Part shown: in pieces, positions 1 to 11,418 of the stretch
How positions within the stretch are numbered: the first letter of the stretch is position 1
How the letters are laid out: every line of letters starts with the position of its first letter
From: Phanerodontia chrysosporium
Taxonomy: Eukaryota > Basidiomycota > Agaricomycetes > Polyporales > Phanerochaetaceae
Direction of reading: 5' to 3'
DNA length: 64,000 nucleotides
Assembly (NCBI GenBank): GCA_001910725.1
Contig: MJGA01000001.1
Location: forward strand, 744,001 to 808,000
The notes under the pieces: generated by a model
Databases searched by the model: none
Seen by the model: the letters and a program-made list of their open reading frames with translations, nothing else
What the model was told of the DNA's origin: nothing
Position numbers and translations under genes: made by a program

Positions 1-1221
1 TACTGGCGAAGTGGTAGACGAGGAGACCCTCGGTGGAGGCATGATGCACTCGTCCGAGTCTGGAGTGACGGACCATCTTGCTCGCGACGACGAGCATGCC
101 ATTGCTATCGCCCGCGGAATCGTTGGTGACCTGGGGACTGCAGGTGGGCGAATGCTTCCGGTAAGATCCTTGCTATCCGAGAGCGGCGCGCCCACTTAAT
201 CATGGTTGTAGCCACCACAACCTGCGGAAGACCCAGTGTACCCTGCCCATGAGCTTCATGGGATTGTGGGCACCGATCTCCGTCAAGCATTCGACATGCG
301 CGACGTGATTGCCCGCATCGTAGATGGGAGCAAGTTCCGCGAATTCAAGAAGGAATATGGCAACACCATCGTCACTGTGAGTAGACTATCTGGCTGTATG
401 CGTCCTGAAGGCACTGAGTACGGTCACACCAGGGCTTCGCCAATATTCACGGCTATCCAGTAGGCATCGTTGCGAACAACGGCATCCTGTTCTCGCAATC
501 TGCCCTGAAGGCCACGCATTTCATCGAGCTTTGCTCGCAGAGGCAAATTCCACTGTTGTTCTTGGTGAATGTCACAGGCTACATGGTTGGCTCGAAGGCC
601 GAGAAAGGTGGTATTGCCAAGGATGGCGCGAAGATGGTTAGGGCAGTTGCCTGTGCTGACGTCCCGAAGTTTACCGTCATCGTTGGTGGAAGCTACGGTG
701 CTGGTAACTACGGCATGTGTGGCAGAGCTGTGAGTAACTGTGCAACGCACTGTCGAGTGTCCATAGTTGCTGATTATCGCACGCGATATACAGTACTCGC
801 CGCGGTTCCTCTGGATGTGGCCAGTAAGTCTACCTTCCGATGTTTGCGATGGCTTGTGCTAACATAGCCCCAACTAGAACGCGAAAGTGTCGGTCATGGG
901 CCCAGGACAGCTCTCGCAGGTCATGTCGCAGGTCTCAAAGTAAGTCTGCAGCTGTACCTAGGGAAGAGTGCGTGCTGATATCCGTACAGGGACCCAACCA
1001 AGCACTCTACGCTGAAGGAGGAGATTGAGGAGCAGTCGACAGCGCTGTACGCCTCAGCTCGCCTATGGGACGACGGCATCATCAAGCCCGTCGACACACG
1101 AGATACACTGGGCCTTGCACTCGCCCTGTCTGCGCGCGACCGGCGGCTGCCAGGATCAACAGCGGGCGGCGTCACAACATGGGACGGCGACAGGAAGGGC
1201 TTCGGTGTCTTCCGCATGTAA
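1..1221 (+). CDS. 3-methylcrotonoyl-CoA carboxylase beta subunit, 3' part
   Basis: Carboxyltransferase subunit of the mitochondrial biotin enzyme that carboxylates 3-methylcrotonyl-CoA in leucine breakdown. The gene runs in from the left edge, so the N-terminal part is missing. Read through introns, the exons give [20 protein letters not shown], then [40 protein letters not shown] and [18 protein letters not shown], which are the acyl-CoA-binding and oxyanion-hole regions of the carboxyltransferase fold. The last exon has [17 protein letters not shown] and ends in ...GFGVFRM-stop. The [17 protein letters not shown] stretch favours MCC beta over propionyl-CoA carboxylase. Short GT-AG introns are visible near 162-206, 377-460, 729-795, 823-877 and 940-990. 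It ends 96 bp before the stop of the convergent WD40 gene. Confidence 0.93.
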
Positions 1222-1316
1222 GCAGAGAAAGAGTAATACTCAAGAGCAGACAGAGACACGTGCATCTATTCTCATGTATCAATGAACGTGACAATACATG
1301 TCATAGGGAACGATCG

Positions 1317-2778
1317 CTAGTCCGCGCGCCGTCTTTTACGGTGGTTATCCTCGTCAATCTCCATCGCGTCTCCGTCACTCTCGCGCTTCCCAGACGGTGA
1401 TAACGGAGGAGCAGAAGACAGGGGCGGGGCCGACCAAACGTTAATCTTAGAATCCTCGCCTCCAGTGATGAGGATGTTGTTCTGCAAGGACGTAAGCATG
1501 AGGCGGACGGACGACTGTGAGAATCGAACTCACTTGTTCATCCCAGAGGGCGGATCTTACGACCCCGACATGGGCGTTCGTAAACAGGCGTTCCAAAGTC
1601 CACGGAACCGACGCGTCGGAGAATGTCGATCGCGTAATTAGCGCGACGTCGCCCCTAGTGGTGTCACAATGACGGTTAGTCCTGTCGCTGCGCAGAGCAC
1701 ACACGCGCAACACGTACTCGTTGGATCCAGCAAAGACACACAGGTCGTTGTCGCGCGAAGCGGGGATGACAGCACTGTTGTGGCAGCCGATGAGGTAGTC
1801 CGTCACCCACGTAAAGTCCTGTCTGTGGATCGACGGCTGGCGGATGTCGACGTCGTAGACCATGTCCAGCTGCGCAGCACATTAGCTTTCGCTCGGCAGC
1901 GGAAGGCACGACGCACCTCGCCCGACCACGCGCTGAATGTCTCCATGTCGCTGGAGGCCCACACCCCAGGCGAGCCGGAGCGGCCGTGCACCCATCCCGC
2001 CTGGGCGACGCTGCACCCCCAGTTCCCGACGTGCAAGCCTGCCTCGTCCTCGTCAGGCTCCTCCGCATTCGACGTGCTGATAAGGCCGTCTGTCGAGATC
2101 GAGAGCAGCACGTTGGTCACAGCTGCAGTAGTGGAGCGTAGGAAGTGCACGGCAGTAATGTCGTCTGAGTGCGTATACGAATGTATGCGCAGAGGGGCAA
2201 CAGGATTTCGCGGATCCCTACATCCATATGAACGAAGGAGAATCTCTCAATCTCGCAGTGTGCTCACCAGTACAGCAGAGAGGCATCGTCCCCTTGCAGG
2301 TCCGTTCCTGCAGCCACGGTCATTCCATTGGCGGACACATCGCATGACAAGAGAGCACGTCTCCGTCCTGCAGCGAGCCCTTGCACTAGCGAACATACAC
2401 ATCTTCCTTGAGTTCAGCCCAGATCGATGACCAAGTAGGATGTTTCTGCTCACTCTGTACTGCTACAGAGCCTGTCCGCTCGTCCCAGACTTTCACGAGG
2501 CCATCCTTGCCGGACGACACCAAGGTCTCCCTGGAAACCCCCGCAAAGTTGGGCACAGCCCGCATGGTCGTTATCGCCTCATCATGCGCAGCCATTTGCG
2601 AGATGGGGCGCAGATTGGACTTGTCATAGAGGTAGATGGTGTTTGACGGCGCGGACGAGGACGCGGCGTAGTATGCTTGAGCAGATGCGAGCGAGAGCAC
2701 GTATGCGTCGCCCGGCAGGGAGGTCGTCTTGATGGGTCTTGCTGCAGTCGATAGCTCGGCCGACTCTACGAGCGACAT
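1317..2778 (-). CDS. WDR89-like WD40 repeat protein
   Basis: Predicted beta-propeller scaffold protein, most like WDR89. The start chosen at 2778 gives MSLVESAELS; an upstream in-frame ATG at 2943 would add about 55 low-complexity residues. Blade-type motifs in order are NTIYLYDKSNL, LVSSGKDGLVKVWDERTG, ADGDVLSCDVSANGMTVAAG-type sequence followed by DDASLLYW, LLSISTDGLISTSNAEEPDE, the WGCSVAQAGW region, and NNILITGGEDSKINVW near the end. The C-terminus is an acidic then basic tail (EIDEDNHRKRRRAD), suggesting a nuclear or nucleolar protein. At least three short introns separate the exons. No enzymatic role is implied; WDR89 itself is poorly characterised. The gene is divergent from the small membrane-protein gene at 3166. 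Confidence 0.8.
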
Positions 2779-3165
2779 TTTGGAGGCGAAAAGCGCGACA
2801 AGAGCAAACGGAGAGTTTCCGGAAGAGGGATTCGCGAACAAATTGCTTGACGACAGGCGCTTTCGAGCGTCGGCGGGGTCTGGGCTGGGGGAGGGTGCCG
2901 CGGTGATGGGTGCCTGTCGGGATCGCTCTTTGTTTCCTCCCACCCACCTCGTTGTTGCCTCTGCAGTCGCTTCGTTGCGATCGTTTGGCCCAGGTCCTCG
3001 TCGCTTTCTCTACTGCACTCTGCGTGCACCTCACTCTCTTTTCAACCGACGCTCTTTTCAACCCCCGCAAAAGGCCTGATCGCATCTACATTTATTGTAT
3101 TCAGCCTAGACTTCACCACTTCGGATTTCGCACATTTTATCCCACAAACTACGTATCATTGAAGC
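2779..3165. promoter_or_regulatory. Shared upstream region of two divergent genes
   Basis: A 387 bp gap between the chosen start of the minus-strand WD40 gene and the plus-strand membrane-protein gene. The part next to the WD40 gene stays open in frame as a Ser/Pro/Arg-rich extension up to 2943, so the true intergenic part may be shorter. Pyrimidine-rich stretches occur around 2985-3065. No specific operator is recognised. Confidence 0.35.
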
Positions 3166-3963
3166 ATGGTTCACAATGGTGCGTCTTGCCTGGTATCACC
3201 CCGCGATGCACGTAGCATGACGCGCTATATCACCATAGGTTCTCGTCGGCTTAACCGCCTGCCGCAACGTCTGGATTATACCTTAATCCCTGCGCCCCTC
3301 GGTGTGTCCAAATGACTTTGCAATCTCTCTGCAGGCTTACAGAATGTGCCATGCTTCTGAATAGATCTATCACTTCCACTCGTCGATGAAAAGGCAGCCT
3401 TACCAGCCATCATCGTAACGCCGTCATCACCCAGAGGAGAATGCGACTTTGCGATCGCGTTCATCGCGCCTCCCCCGAAGCCTTCTCTCAGGGAACGCGT
3501 ATCGGCCTGGTGGTCCAACCTTCCTAAGCTGTCTTCCATCCCGACGCGTCTTCCGTCGCAAATACAGCTGCCGGTCACGCCTTACAAACCCGAATTCGAC
3601 TCTACACCTTCCTGGAGCTTGAAGACAAGAGCAAGCACGACGATCCTTATGGCTATCCTCGTCTTCATCATTGGCTGCCATCTCCTGCTCCACAGTCTCG
3701 CCTCGATCCACCCACGCATAGACTACGGCACCGCGTCCGAGGACAGTGTCGTTGCTGCCGTTTTCAGCGGCGACGTCGACAACATAGGCGGCGTGCACCG
3801 CGACCCGTCCGACTCTGCCACACCGGCTTTCGGTGGCGTGTTCAACCTGCATTCGTTGTGGGCACCCGGCCACTCGTTCGATGGCAAGCGCAGTGGCCAC
3901 CAGCGCTTTGTTATCTCAGAACCGAAAGGGACCTCTACTCGAGCCTACGCAGCCCGCCGCTAA
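3166..3963 (+). CDS. Hypothetical single-pass membrane protein
   Basis: I do not recognise this protein. A consistent three-exon model starts with MVHN at 3166. A first intron ends at CATAG near 3237. A second exon encodes SRRLNRLPQRLDYTLIPAPL, and a second intron of about 63 nt ends at 3363. Both junctions keep phase. The long last exon is Pro/Ser-rich (VTPSSPRGECDFAIAFIAPP) and then carries one strong hydrophobic segment, TTILMAILVFIIGCHLLLHS, in the middle of the protein, followed by a polar tail ending ...STRAYAARR. The mid-protein helix suggests a type II or type I membrane protein of the secretory pathway, but no domain is evident. The opposite strand is also partly open here, so the call rests on splice consistency and the transmembrane segment. 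Confidence 0.55.
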
Positions 3964-5183
3964 TTAGGCGGGGCTGGCATCCGGAGCTGTCCTTATCAGC
4001 ATGCCACGACCTTCTATGCCCTTCACGCTCACCAGCCCGGGTCTTTGTCTACGTTATCCACCCCCTGTGCTTGCCGGTTGCTGTTACCCTATACCGGCTT
4101 GGATGTCTGCACGGGAGCATGTTATGGAGCGGATCTCACACTTAGGTATTTTTGGCGTAATTCGGATTTTGTCCTATTTATCGGATGGCTTTGCTGGCGT
4201 CGCTGTATCGTCGTAGGCTATAGAGGCGATATCGACCAACATTGCATCCTCTTTGTCGTTCCCATGTACCTCTGGTGGCTCAACATTGTGTGGCGTTAAC
4301 TCTTCGAGACATGTAACCTACATACCCAGCGTCTTGTACTAGTATGATTTGCAGCCTCCCCGACGGCGCCGCAGACACCTGGTGTTGTCAACACGGCTGT
4401 CATTCTAGCTCTCTGCGCCGCCGTCGGCTGTGGCCATACAGCTGCCATCCATCGATGGAGAGCCTTTGTGAGGTCAGTCACAACTTATCGTGCTCTCGCT
4501 GACGCATTATGACCCGTGCTCACGGCACCCTGCAGGGCGGCGGGGCTGTGCGAGGATAGCCCGAACCACGAGACATGCCCAGTTAGGAAGCGGGCGTTGT
4601 CCAGGGATCTGCGGGAACCAGCGACACGCGAAGCGCGTGCGACGGAGCTGTGCCCGTCCCTGGCCCATGTCCGTCCTAGGCGGGGCTGACGCGGTTGCTT
4701 GGCGTGCTCAGCTACCCGCCCCGCCAGGGCTGGGCCTGTCCAAGGTTCGTCTATCCGGAACTCTATCCATCTCTTTGAACCTCTCGTTGACTCGCCTACC
4801 AGGATTTCTGTCCCTTCATCCACCAGGGCACTCTTAGGCATCGACATGCTGTCATTATCTCTTTCGCAGTCAATGACTCGGAAAGGATCGACCTAGCAGC
4901 GTCTTTGATAGGGCAACGTGCGCCAATGCGCGATCAGCGCGTTATGTCCTCATACAGCCTAGTCCAGCAATGGGCATGTAAGCGGTGAGGTGACTTATAC
5001 TTTTGGTCCGCCATCAGCTAACTGAATGACTAGGCACCGACACAGCAACCGCCAAACTCCCCGTGCTACAAGTCCCGAAGAGATATAAGGTCGTCGTTCA
5101 ACACTAGACAACCCTAGGACCGCGTCTCTCTTTCTCACCCAGAGTTCCATTCACCCTCCTCGCACAGCCAGTTCGCGTTCATT
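3964..5183. other. Gene-poor gap, 1.2 kb
   Basis: Open stretches exist on both strands (for example around 4485-4847), but they mirror each other as expected in GC-rich DNA and carry no recognisable domain or consistent splice pattern. The final 150 bp should contain the promoter of the MARVEL-type gene. Nothing else is supported. Confidence 0.5.
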
Positions 5184-6072
5184 ATGGCCAGTCATTGGAT
5201 TGGGTTGGCGCGCCTCATCGTGTTCAGTGCGCATGTCTTTCCGTGGCATATGTGTTATGAACTTACTTGTGTCAGGTATCCTATCTGGGTTTGCGGTCAT
5301 CATCCTGAGTCTCGCCGCCCACTGGATCTCCGTCACAGAGAACTGGCTGGAGCTCTACTATGCCTATGTTGCCCTCGCAGTTGCCACAGGCGTGCTCACC
5401 ATCGTGACGGTTCCTGTAATGTACGCCTCGTCGCACCGACGACCGCGGACCACGGACTCATTCGTTTCTACAGGCTTATCATCGACTTCCTCCGTCGCGG
5501 CGCGTTCACCTCTATGATTCTCGTTGAGGTTGTTTGGCTGGGTGGGTTGCCCCTGCGATCCCCTTGATATCGACGCTCATGGCATGCGCCGTTAGGTATC
5601 CTCTGGGTCCTGTGGCTTGCGACTGGAGCCTATGCCGCCGACCAGCTGGGCGGGTTCGGCACCACTTGCCATTCCAGGTACTACCCCGACTGGTGGACGA
5701 CTGGCTGCTCCGAGACGCAGGCCATCACCGCGTTCGCCTTCCTCGGCTGGATCGCCCGTGCGTGTCTCGTGTGCAGCTCCCCCGTGTGCTCTGGCTGACC
5801 CGTCCTGCGCAGTGCTCGGCTACTGGATCGCGCTTGTCACCATCGCGAGCATCTCTGCGACGCGCGGCGCGCCCAACGTGTGGTACCAGAGCGTCAAGGA
5901 CGCGAACTTCCACCCGAGTACCGCCAAGGTCGACCTTACTGGTGCTATGGGTGCCGCGGAGAACAAGCCCAGCACCCCCAACGCGCAGCCGGCGGCGTTG
6001 CCGCAGGGCTACCCGCCGACTGCCCCGCAGCCCATGGGTCCCCAGACTGGCTACCAGCCCACGCAGATGTAG
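5184..6072 (+). CDS. MARVEL-domain-type four-helix membrane protein
   Basis: Small tetraspanning membrane protein of the MARVEL-like type common in fungi, presumably at the plasma membrane or in endomembranes. Exon 1 is 5184-5226 (MASHWIGLARLIVF) and intron 1 is 5227-5275. The next exon encodes GILSGFAVIILSLAAHWIS and the helix YYAYVALAVATGVLTIVTVP. Further junctions that keep frame link VPV-M-LIIDFLRRGAF, EVVWLG-ILWVLWLATGAYA, and TAFAFLGWIAL-LGYWIALVTIASISATRG. Together these give four hydrophobic segments, with a cysteine-bearing loop (FGTTCHSRYYPDWWTTGC) between the third and fourth. The tail is Pro/Gln-rich (PQGYPPTAPQPMGPQTGYQ) and ends at 6072. All introns are short and phase-consistent. 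The exact function is unknown. Confidence 0.82.
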
Positions 6073-6552
6073 GGTGTGAACGCGGGCTTTTTGTTCTTCT
6101 CCGAGGACACTTTGTGCAGACTGCGTCGCGTCCGTTTGTCAGTGTCTTCTCTGGTCGCAAGCTTGCGTCTGTCTTTTTCTACCCTATGACGATTCTTGTA
6201 TGATATATACCCGTTCGGGCTCTCCAATGCATCTCCGGCGATTGTCCGACTATTGACTCCGAGCCTTTGTGTGGGTTGTGTGCATGGCCTGAGAGCAACG
6301 GGTGCAAACATGATGGACAACGCCGACAATCTACCTCTCACCGTGATGGATGACACTCATAGGAGCGAGTGCAGTCTATTGAGGCTGGGCACTACTGATT
6401 CTATGTACAGGCGCTCGAGGAGACCTCAGTCAGATTCTATGATATAGCAGTAGCTTTCGGTCTTACATCTTCAGCATACATGGGAAGGGGAGCGAGCAGA
6501 GATAGGGAAGAGAAAAGGATACAGAGGCGTGGACAATCGGCCGAGCCAATGT
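6073..6552. other. Intergenic region between convergent genes
   Basis: About 480 bp of 3' flanking sequence between the MARVEL-type gene and the minus-strand polyketide synthase. It is expected to hold both polyadenylation regions. No gene is supported. Confidence 0.5.
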
Positions 6553-7903
6553 TTACTCCGAGTCAGAGGAGCCAGAAGAGGCAGCGACGTCGGCATGGGG
6601 CGCAGCGTCCTTCACCCTCTTGAGGATGGCCATCTCGATGGCGACGCCGGGGCCAAAGGCGCACGCGACGACGTTCGCGCGACCCTCGCCCATGTCGGGC
6701 TGGCGGAGGCGGTTCATGACGCTGAAGATCGTCGCGCTCGAGCTGTTGCCCTTCGTGCGGTACGTCTCGTAGCTCGCGCGGAGGTGCTCCGTCGACAGCC
6801 CGAGCACCTTCTGCACGCTCGTGAGCACCTTCGCGCCGCCCGGGTGCAGCGCCCAGTCGAAGTCCGCCGCGCCCGGCGCGACGCCGTCGTTCAGCAGCGC
6901 CGGGATGCGCGGGACGAGCGCGGCGAAGACGGGCGGCGCCCCTGTCGCGGTGATGGCGGGCACCTTCGGGGTCAGGATGACCTTCCAGCCTGCGGCGCAC
7001 GTGAGAAATAGCGACATGAGCGATGTTGGAGCTACTCACCGGCGGGGTGGACGTCAAAGCCGATCTCGGCGTGCGTCTCGGGCACGGTGACGTGGTCCCA
7101 GCCGAGGAGGTCGTACACGGGCTTCGCGTCGGGGCTCTCGCCGATGCCGTTGCTGAGGAGGACCGCGGACGCGCCGTCGCTGAAGATGCTCACGCCGATG
7201 CGGAGCTCGCCGGTCTCCTGCATCGAGTCGAGCTCGGAGCGCACGAGCAGGCTCGAGAGCTCGCACGCGACGACGAGGATGCGCGCGGGCCGCTGCATGA
7301 AGCTCGCGCCGAGCGCGATGTTCGCGGCCGTGCGCAGCGCGGTGAGCCCTCCCGCGCACCCGACACCGTGCAGCAGCGTGCGCTCCACGCGGTCGCCGAG
7401 CCCGAGCTCGCGCGCGACGAAGTAGTCGTATCCAGGGTTCGCGGAGTTGGTGCAGGTGGTGGCGACGACGTGGGTGATCTCAGAGACGTCGCCACCCCAT
7501 TCCTCGATGGCCTTTCGCGAGGCTCCGACGGCGAGCTCGACACCGTACTTGAGGTAGAAGTCGGAGAGTTGGTCGATGGTGGGAGATGTGCCGTTGAGGA
7601 AGGGGTCGGTGAAGTGGCACGCCGTCCGCCGAGTCTCGATACCGGTGTTCTCGTGCACCATCAGCAGCTTGTCCAATCTGTAATGAGCTTCTGCATTAGC
7701 GAGAGTCGAGATGCGAGCAAGAAACGACCGAAGAATTGACCGCAGGGACTTACGCAGGGGTGCGGGGGTAGTTCCTGAGACAGAACTCCTTGAAGTCCTG
7801 CGTACTGCAAATGTGCTCGGGTACTCGGCAGCGATGCCCATGATATGGAGGTTGGTGTCGGGAAAGAAGCCTGAGCTGCGGCTGCGTGCTTTGCGGGAGA
7901 CAT
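6553..7903 (-). CDS. Type III polyketide synthase, copy 1 (frame-broken N-terminal exon)
   Basis: Chalcone/stilbene synthase-fold enzyme that extends an acyl-CoA starter with malonyl-CoA. The catalytic triad is visible: Cys in TLLHGVGCAGGLTALRTA, His in DFDWALHPGGAKVL and Asn in GNSSSATIFSVMN. Other family blocks are CTNSANPGYDYFVARELG and FGPGVAIEMAILKRV. An intron after FDVHPAG and one before LDKLLMVHENTG sit at the same codons as in copy 2. The first exon is disrupted: MSPA (from 7903), then FFPDTNLHIMGIAAEYPSTF, then QDFKEFCLRNYPRTPA lie in three different frames. An 8-nt stretch, read GTACGCAG on the minus strand near 7799-7806, accounts for the second jump. This is either a damaged copy or sequence error; the remaining catalytic region is intact. 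Confidence 0.85.
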
Positions 7904-10064
7904 GGCGGTAGGAGGGCAGTCGAGAAGGAATTGTTCGTTGGGGACCTTGCTGGGGGCTCCCGTATTTATAAAGGTTGATACGGCTCCGGTCATGTTCCCC
8001 AAGCTGAAGACTTGCCTGTCTAGTAACCCCGAACACTAAATATCACATTGCAGGATGCCTGCCGATTAGGCGACTATCTGCATGGCGCTCTTCACGACAG
8101 AGGGTTCTTGTCAATTGATAAATTCGACCTGTCTGCGGATATTAGCCACCGCAGGAACATCGCTGGTGACGAACATCCGAGCCCCCGACGCACAAAATCG
8201 ACGCTGTGCAGCTCTCAATAGGACCTGGGTCAGCGACTTAACCCCCTGCATATTCGAAGGCGCCTCGCCAGGACTGCCCCAGCCTAGCCCCACTGATGAG
8301 CAGGTCGCGCAATCATGAGAGACCATCGGAGGAGGCGCACAGAACAATCTCAGTGCCATCGCTGATTCTCAGACGCTCGGCCATCTGCATGATGAGGGCG
8401 TGGATCGTTTGTAGAACGCTCAGAGGATGGCACACGTGCAAGAGGCAGTCGCGATTTGCAGGACTGTTGTCCCTTGCAACTTGCGCAGCAACGCGACCGC
8501 CCTTTGCGGCAACAATAGCTTGCATCAACCGCTATCTATGTGGATTACGACATCAGACTTGATTGGTATTTCGTAAATCCTTTGAATACCACAGTCCTAC
8601 GTATGGCACGGTGGAAGGCTCACCGGAGACGAAGAGCGCAAGCATATGCCTCTTGTATTCAGGTAGTACGTCTCGGTGTTCAAAAGCAGCCGCAAACCGC
8701 GGACAAACGAGTGCTGTAGATGGATGTTAGCCCTGTCATTCGCGAGATGGCCTTCCCTATCACCGAGAACTAAAGCTGCTTATGCGAGACACCTGAGAGA
8801 TTAAACTGACGAAGAAGCAGCTCGAGATTCACACGTAGGAGGTGGAGAGGCCGCGTGTCGGGATATGTGCCACTCCTCGCGTCTATGCTTGTCCGAACTC
8901 GAGGGTGTACGTACGACGTCCCCCAAGAAGCCGTTGTGTTCTGGGACCCTGCAGAGAAGAGCGGCGCGCCGACGCCGACGCCCAGAAGAACGACCCCCAA
9001 GTTGTATTTGTTAAAACATGAGACACGGAACAGCTCACCAGTATCAAGCTCTGACCGGAGACCAGTCTTCAGTCTACGACGGCGGCGAGCAGAATTGCGT
9101 TCGGAACAACCGCCGCAGGCAGACTAGGCCCCATGGAGGACGTCGGCCTGCGCTTCGCGGCACGATAGTGGAAGGCGCAGAGGGAGAACAAGTTACAGGG
9201 AATCTCGCAGAGGGTGTGGCGCCTATCGGCTAATTGGTCGCCTGGCGGCGTTAAACGGGCCGCTGCGACCGCGGAGTGGCGGCCAGGATCTTGCCCAGCT
9301 GCTGTCGCCATCTCTGGGGATCGTGCTCCCTCGCGAGTTCGATAGAGTATAAACTCGGCTACCGATCCCACCCATGGCCGACGCCGACACTGTCATTCAT
9401 TGTCAAGCAAGCTCACAAAGTGCAACTACCTTGCCTACGGCCAGCGTTCTGTCGCAGCTAAGCAGTTCCAGCACACCCTAGGCTACCCATCGTCCGGTGC
9501 ACGCCTGGCTCGCCCAGATCCCTCGGGCGGACTACTCAAAGTTATGATTTCACAGACCGGAGATCTCGCAGCGCCTGTCCAGGCTACCCTGAGCAGAACC
9601 TATGACCAGGAGGCGACATATGACTGGACCCCATGCGCGCGCAACAAGGTCTTCTGAATGGGCGAAAGCGATTCAGGGCTTCTAGCGATGAGTATACCCG
9701 CACCGCTCCTGGGCAAGTCCGGACTCCCAGCAGACGTCTTCGGACGTTGGCGGGCGTCCACGGCAATACGTCCCCTCCTCGTGCTCCAATGGAGGATGCA
9801 TCGGTGCCCGCTCATATCGGTTACGTGGCTGCCGCTTGGGAAATGCCCGGCCTCCTTTCCCTGATGTGTCGATGGCAAGACGCCACTGCGTACTCGCAAG
9901 ATAACCTTGTTTGGCCGGTTTCCAATTTTTCTGCATTTTTGATAGCGAGCGTCGGCGGACGGTATGGACGCTCGGCCTTACCGTCTTCTGCTCGTAGCCG
10001 TGCTTAAAGCTGGCCGGGCGAACGATTGTCACTTCGCACTCGTCTCGAGTTCGTCATCCACATC
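7904..10064. promoter_or_regulatory. Divergent intergenic region between two polyketide synthase genes
   Basis: A 2.16 kb stretch between the start codons of two divergent type III polyketide synthase genes, long for this window. A TATA-like TATAAA occurs near 9346. On the minus strand, short hydrophobic open pieces (around 8770-9000 and 9069-9140) resemble fragments of a membrane protein but lack a continuous splice model, so they could be a decayed gene. Nothing in it is firmly recognised. Confidence 0.4.
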
Positions 10065-11418
10065 ATGTCCCCCGCTAGGCTGAATCCTTACAGTCGAGTC
10101 GAGTCCTTCTTTCCGGAAACGGGCCTGACTATCGTGGGCATTGGTGTTCAATACCCTCCCTATGCGTGTAAACCACACGACTTGAAGAAGCTTGCCCTCC
10201 GTCATCACCGTAGAACGTCCGCGTACGTGGTTCTTCATATAATCGTCGAAGGTCGTGCTCATCGTCCTTCACGTATATATTTACAGACTACAAAAGATCC
10301 TCGCCATCAACGAAAACACCGGTATCAACACGCGGTCGGTAGCGTGCACGCTCGATCACCCTCTACTCAACGGGCCCGAGCCTCCAACAATCGACGAGCT
10401 CTCCGACTTCTTCCTGTCCGAGGGTGTCAGGCTCGCAGTGGACGCGTCGAAGAAAGCGATCGAAGAGTGGGGCGGCGACCTCTCAGAGCTCACGCATCTC
10501 GTCGCGACGACATGTACAAACTCTGCCAACCCGGGCTACGACTACCACGTCGCGCGCGACCTCGGCATCACAGGCACCGTTGAACGAACGCTCCTGCACG
10601 GCGTCGGCTGCGCAGGAGGGCTCGCGGCGCTGCGGACGGCGGCCAACATTGCTCTGCTTGCGGCCTACCTGCACAAGCCTGCGCGGATCCTCGTCGTCGC
10701 CTCCGAGATCGTCAGCACCCTCGCCCGGTCCGAGCTCGAGTCGCTGACGCAACACCAAGAACTCCGCATCGGCATGACCCTGTACAGCGACGGCGCGTCG
10801 GCGCTCGTTCTGAGCAACGGCATTGGAGACGCGCGCGGCGAGAAGCCGCTGTACGACCTCCTCGCCTGGGACAGCCGGACGCTGCCAGAAACCGAGAAGG
10901 ACATCATGTTCGACGTCCATCCGAACGGTAAGTTGCACTTCTCGACACTCTCCCGCACTTGGCGGTGGCTTATCGTTGATGGTCTAGGGTGGAAGGTCAC
11001 TCTCACCCCCCGCGTGCCCGTCCTCTCTTGCACCGCGGTCCCACCCCTCTTCAACTCTCTTTTGCGCCGGGTGCCCTCGCTCGCACGGCTTCCGCAATTC
11101 CCGATGGCCCAGGACTTCGACTGGGCCCTGCACCCCAGCGGCGCGAAGGTCCTCACCGGCGTCCAGCAGCTCCTCGACCTCACGCCCGACCACCTGCGCG
11201 CAAGCTATGACGTCTACAGGAACCACGGCAATTCATCGAGCGCAACTTTGTTTAGCATTCTCGACCGTTTGCGGCAGATGGGCGAGGGGAGGGAGCACGC
11301 GGTCGCATGTGCCTTTGGGCCTGGTGTTACGGTTGAGATGTGCATCCTGAGGAAGTCCCTGCACTACAATCGAGAGTGCGCCATGTCGGCCGAGTACATG
11401 GATCTCTTTACTCATTGA
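10065..11418 (+). CDS. Type III polyketide synthase, copy 2 (intact)
   Basis: Complete chalcone/stilbene synthase-type enzyme. Start MSPARLNPYSRVESFF at 10065 leads into TGLTIVGIGVQYPPY. Intron 1 (about 10224-10287) joins RTSA to LQKILAINENTG. The catalytic residues are Cys in TLLHGVGCAGGLAALRTA, His in DFDWALHPSGAKVL and Asn in GNSSSATLFSILD; the family block CTNSANPGYDYHVARDLG is also present. A second intron of 60 nt at 10928-10987 has no in-frame stop, so its retention would insert 20 residues after HPNG. Removing it joins HPNG to WKVTLTPRVP, matching copy 1. The product cannot be predicted from sequence: fungal members make pyrones, resorcinols or resorcylic acids. It is divergent from copy 1 and clearly its duplicate. 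Confidence 0.92.

Noticed and set aside
1507..1530. A tRNA-like T arm (stem GTGAG/CTCAC with loop TTCGATT) on the minus strand
   Set aside because: It coincides with the 5' splice site of an intron in the WD40 gene, and no acceptor, D or anticodon arms can be placed around it.
4485..4847. Mirror-image open frames on both strands
   Set aside because: Typical of GC-rich non-coding DNA; no domain, no splice support.
7023..7739. Long plus-strand open frame of 238 codons
   Set aside because: It is the antisense shadow of polyketide synthase copy 1, which has full catalytic motifs.
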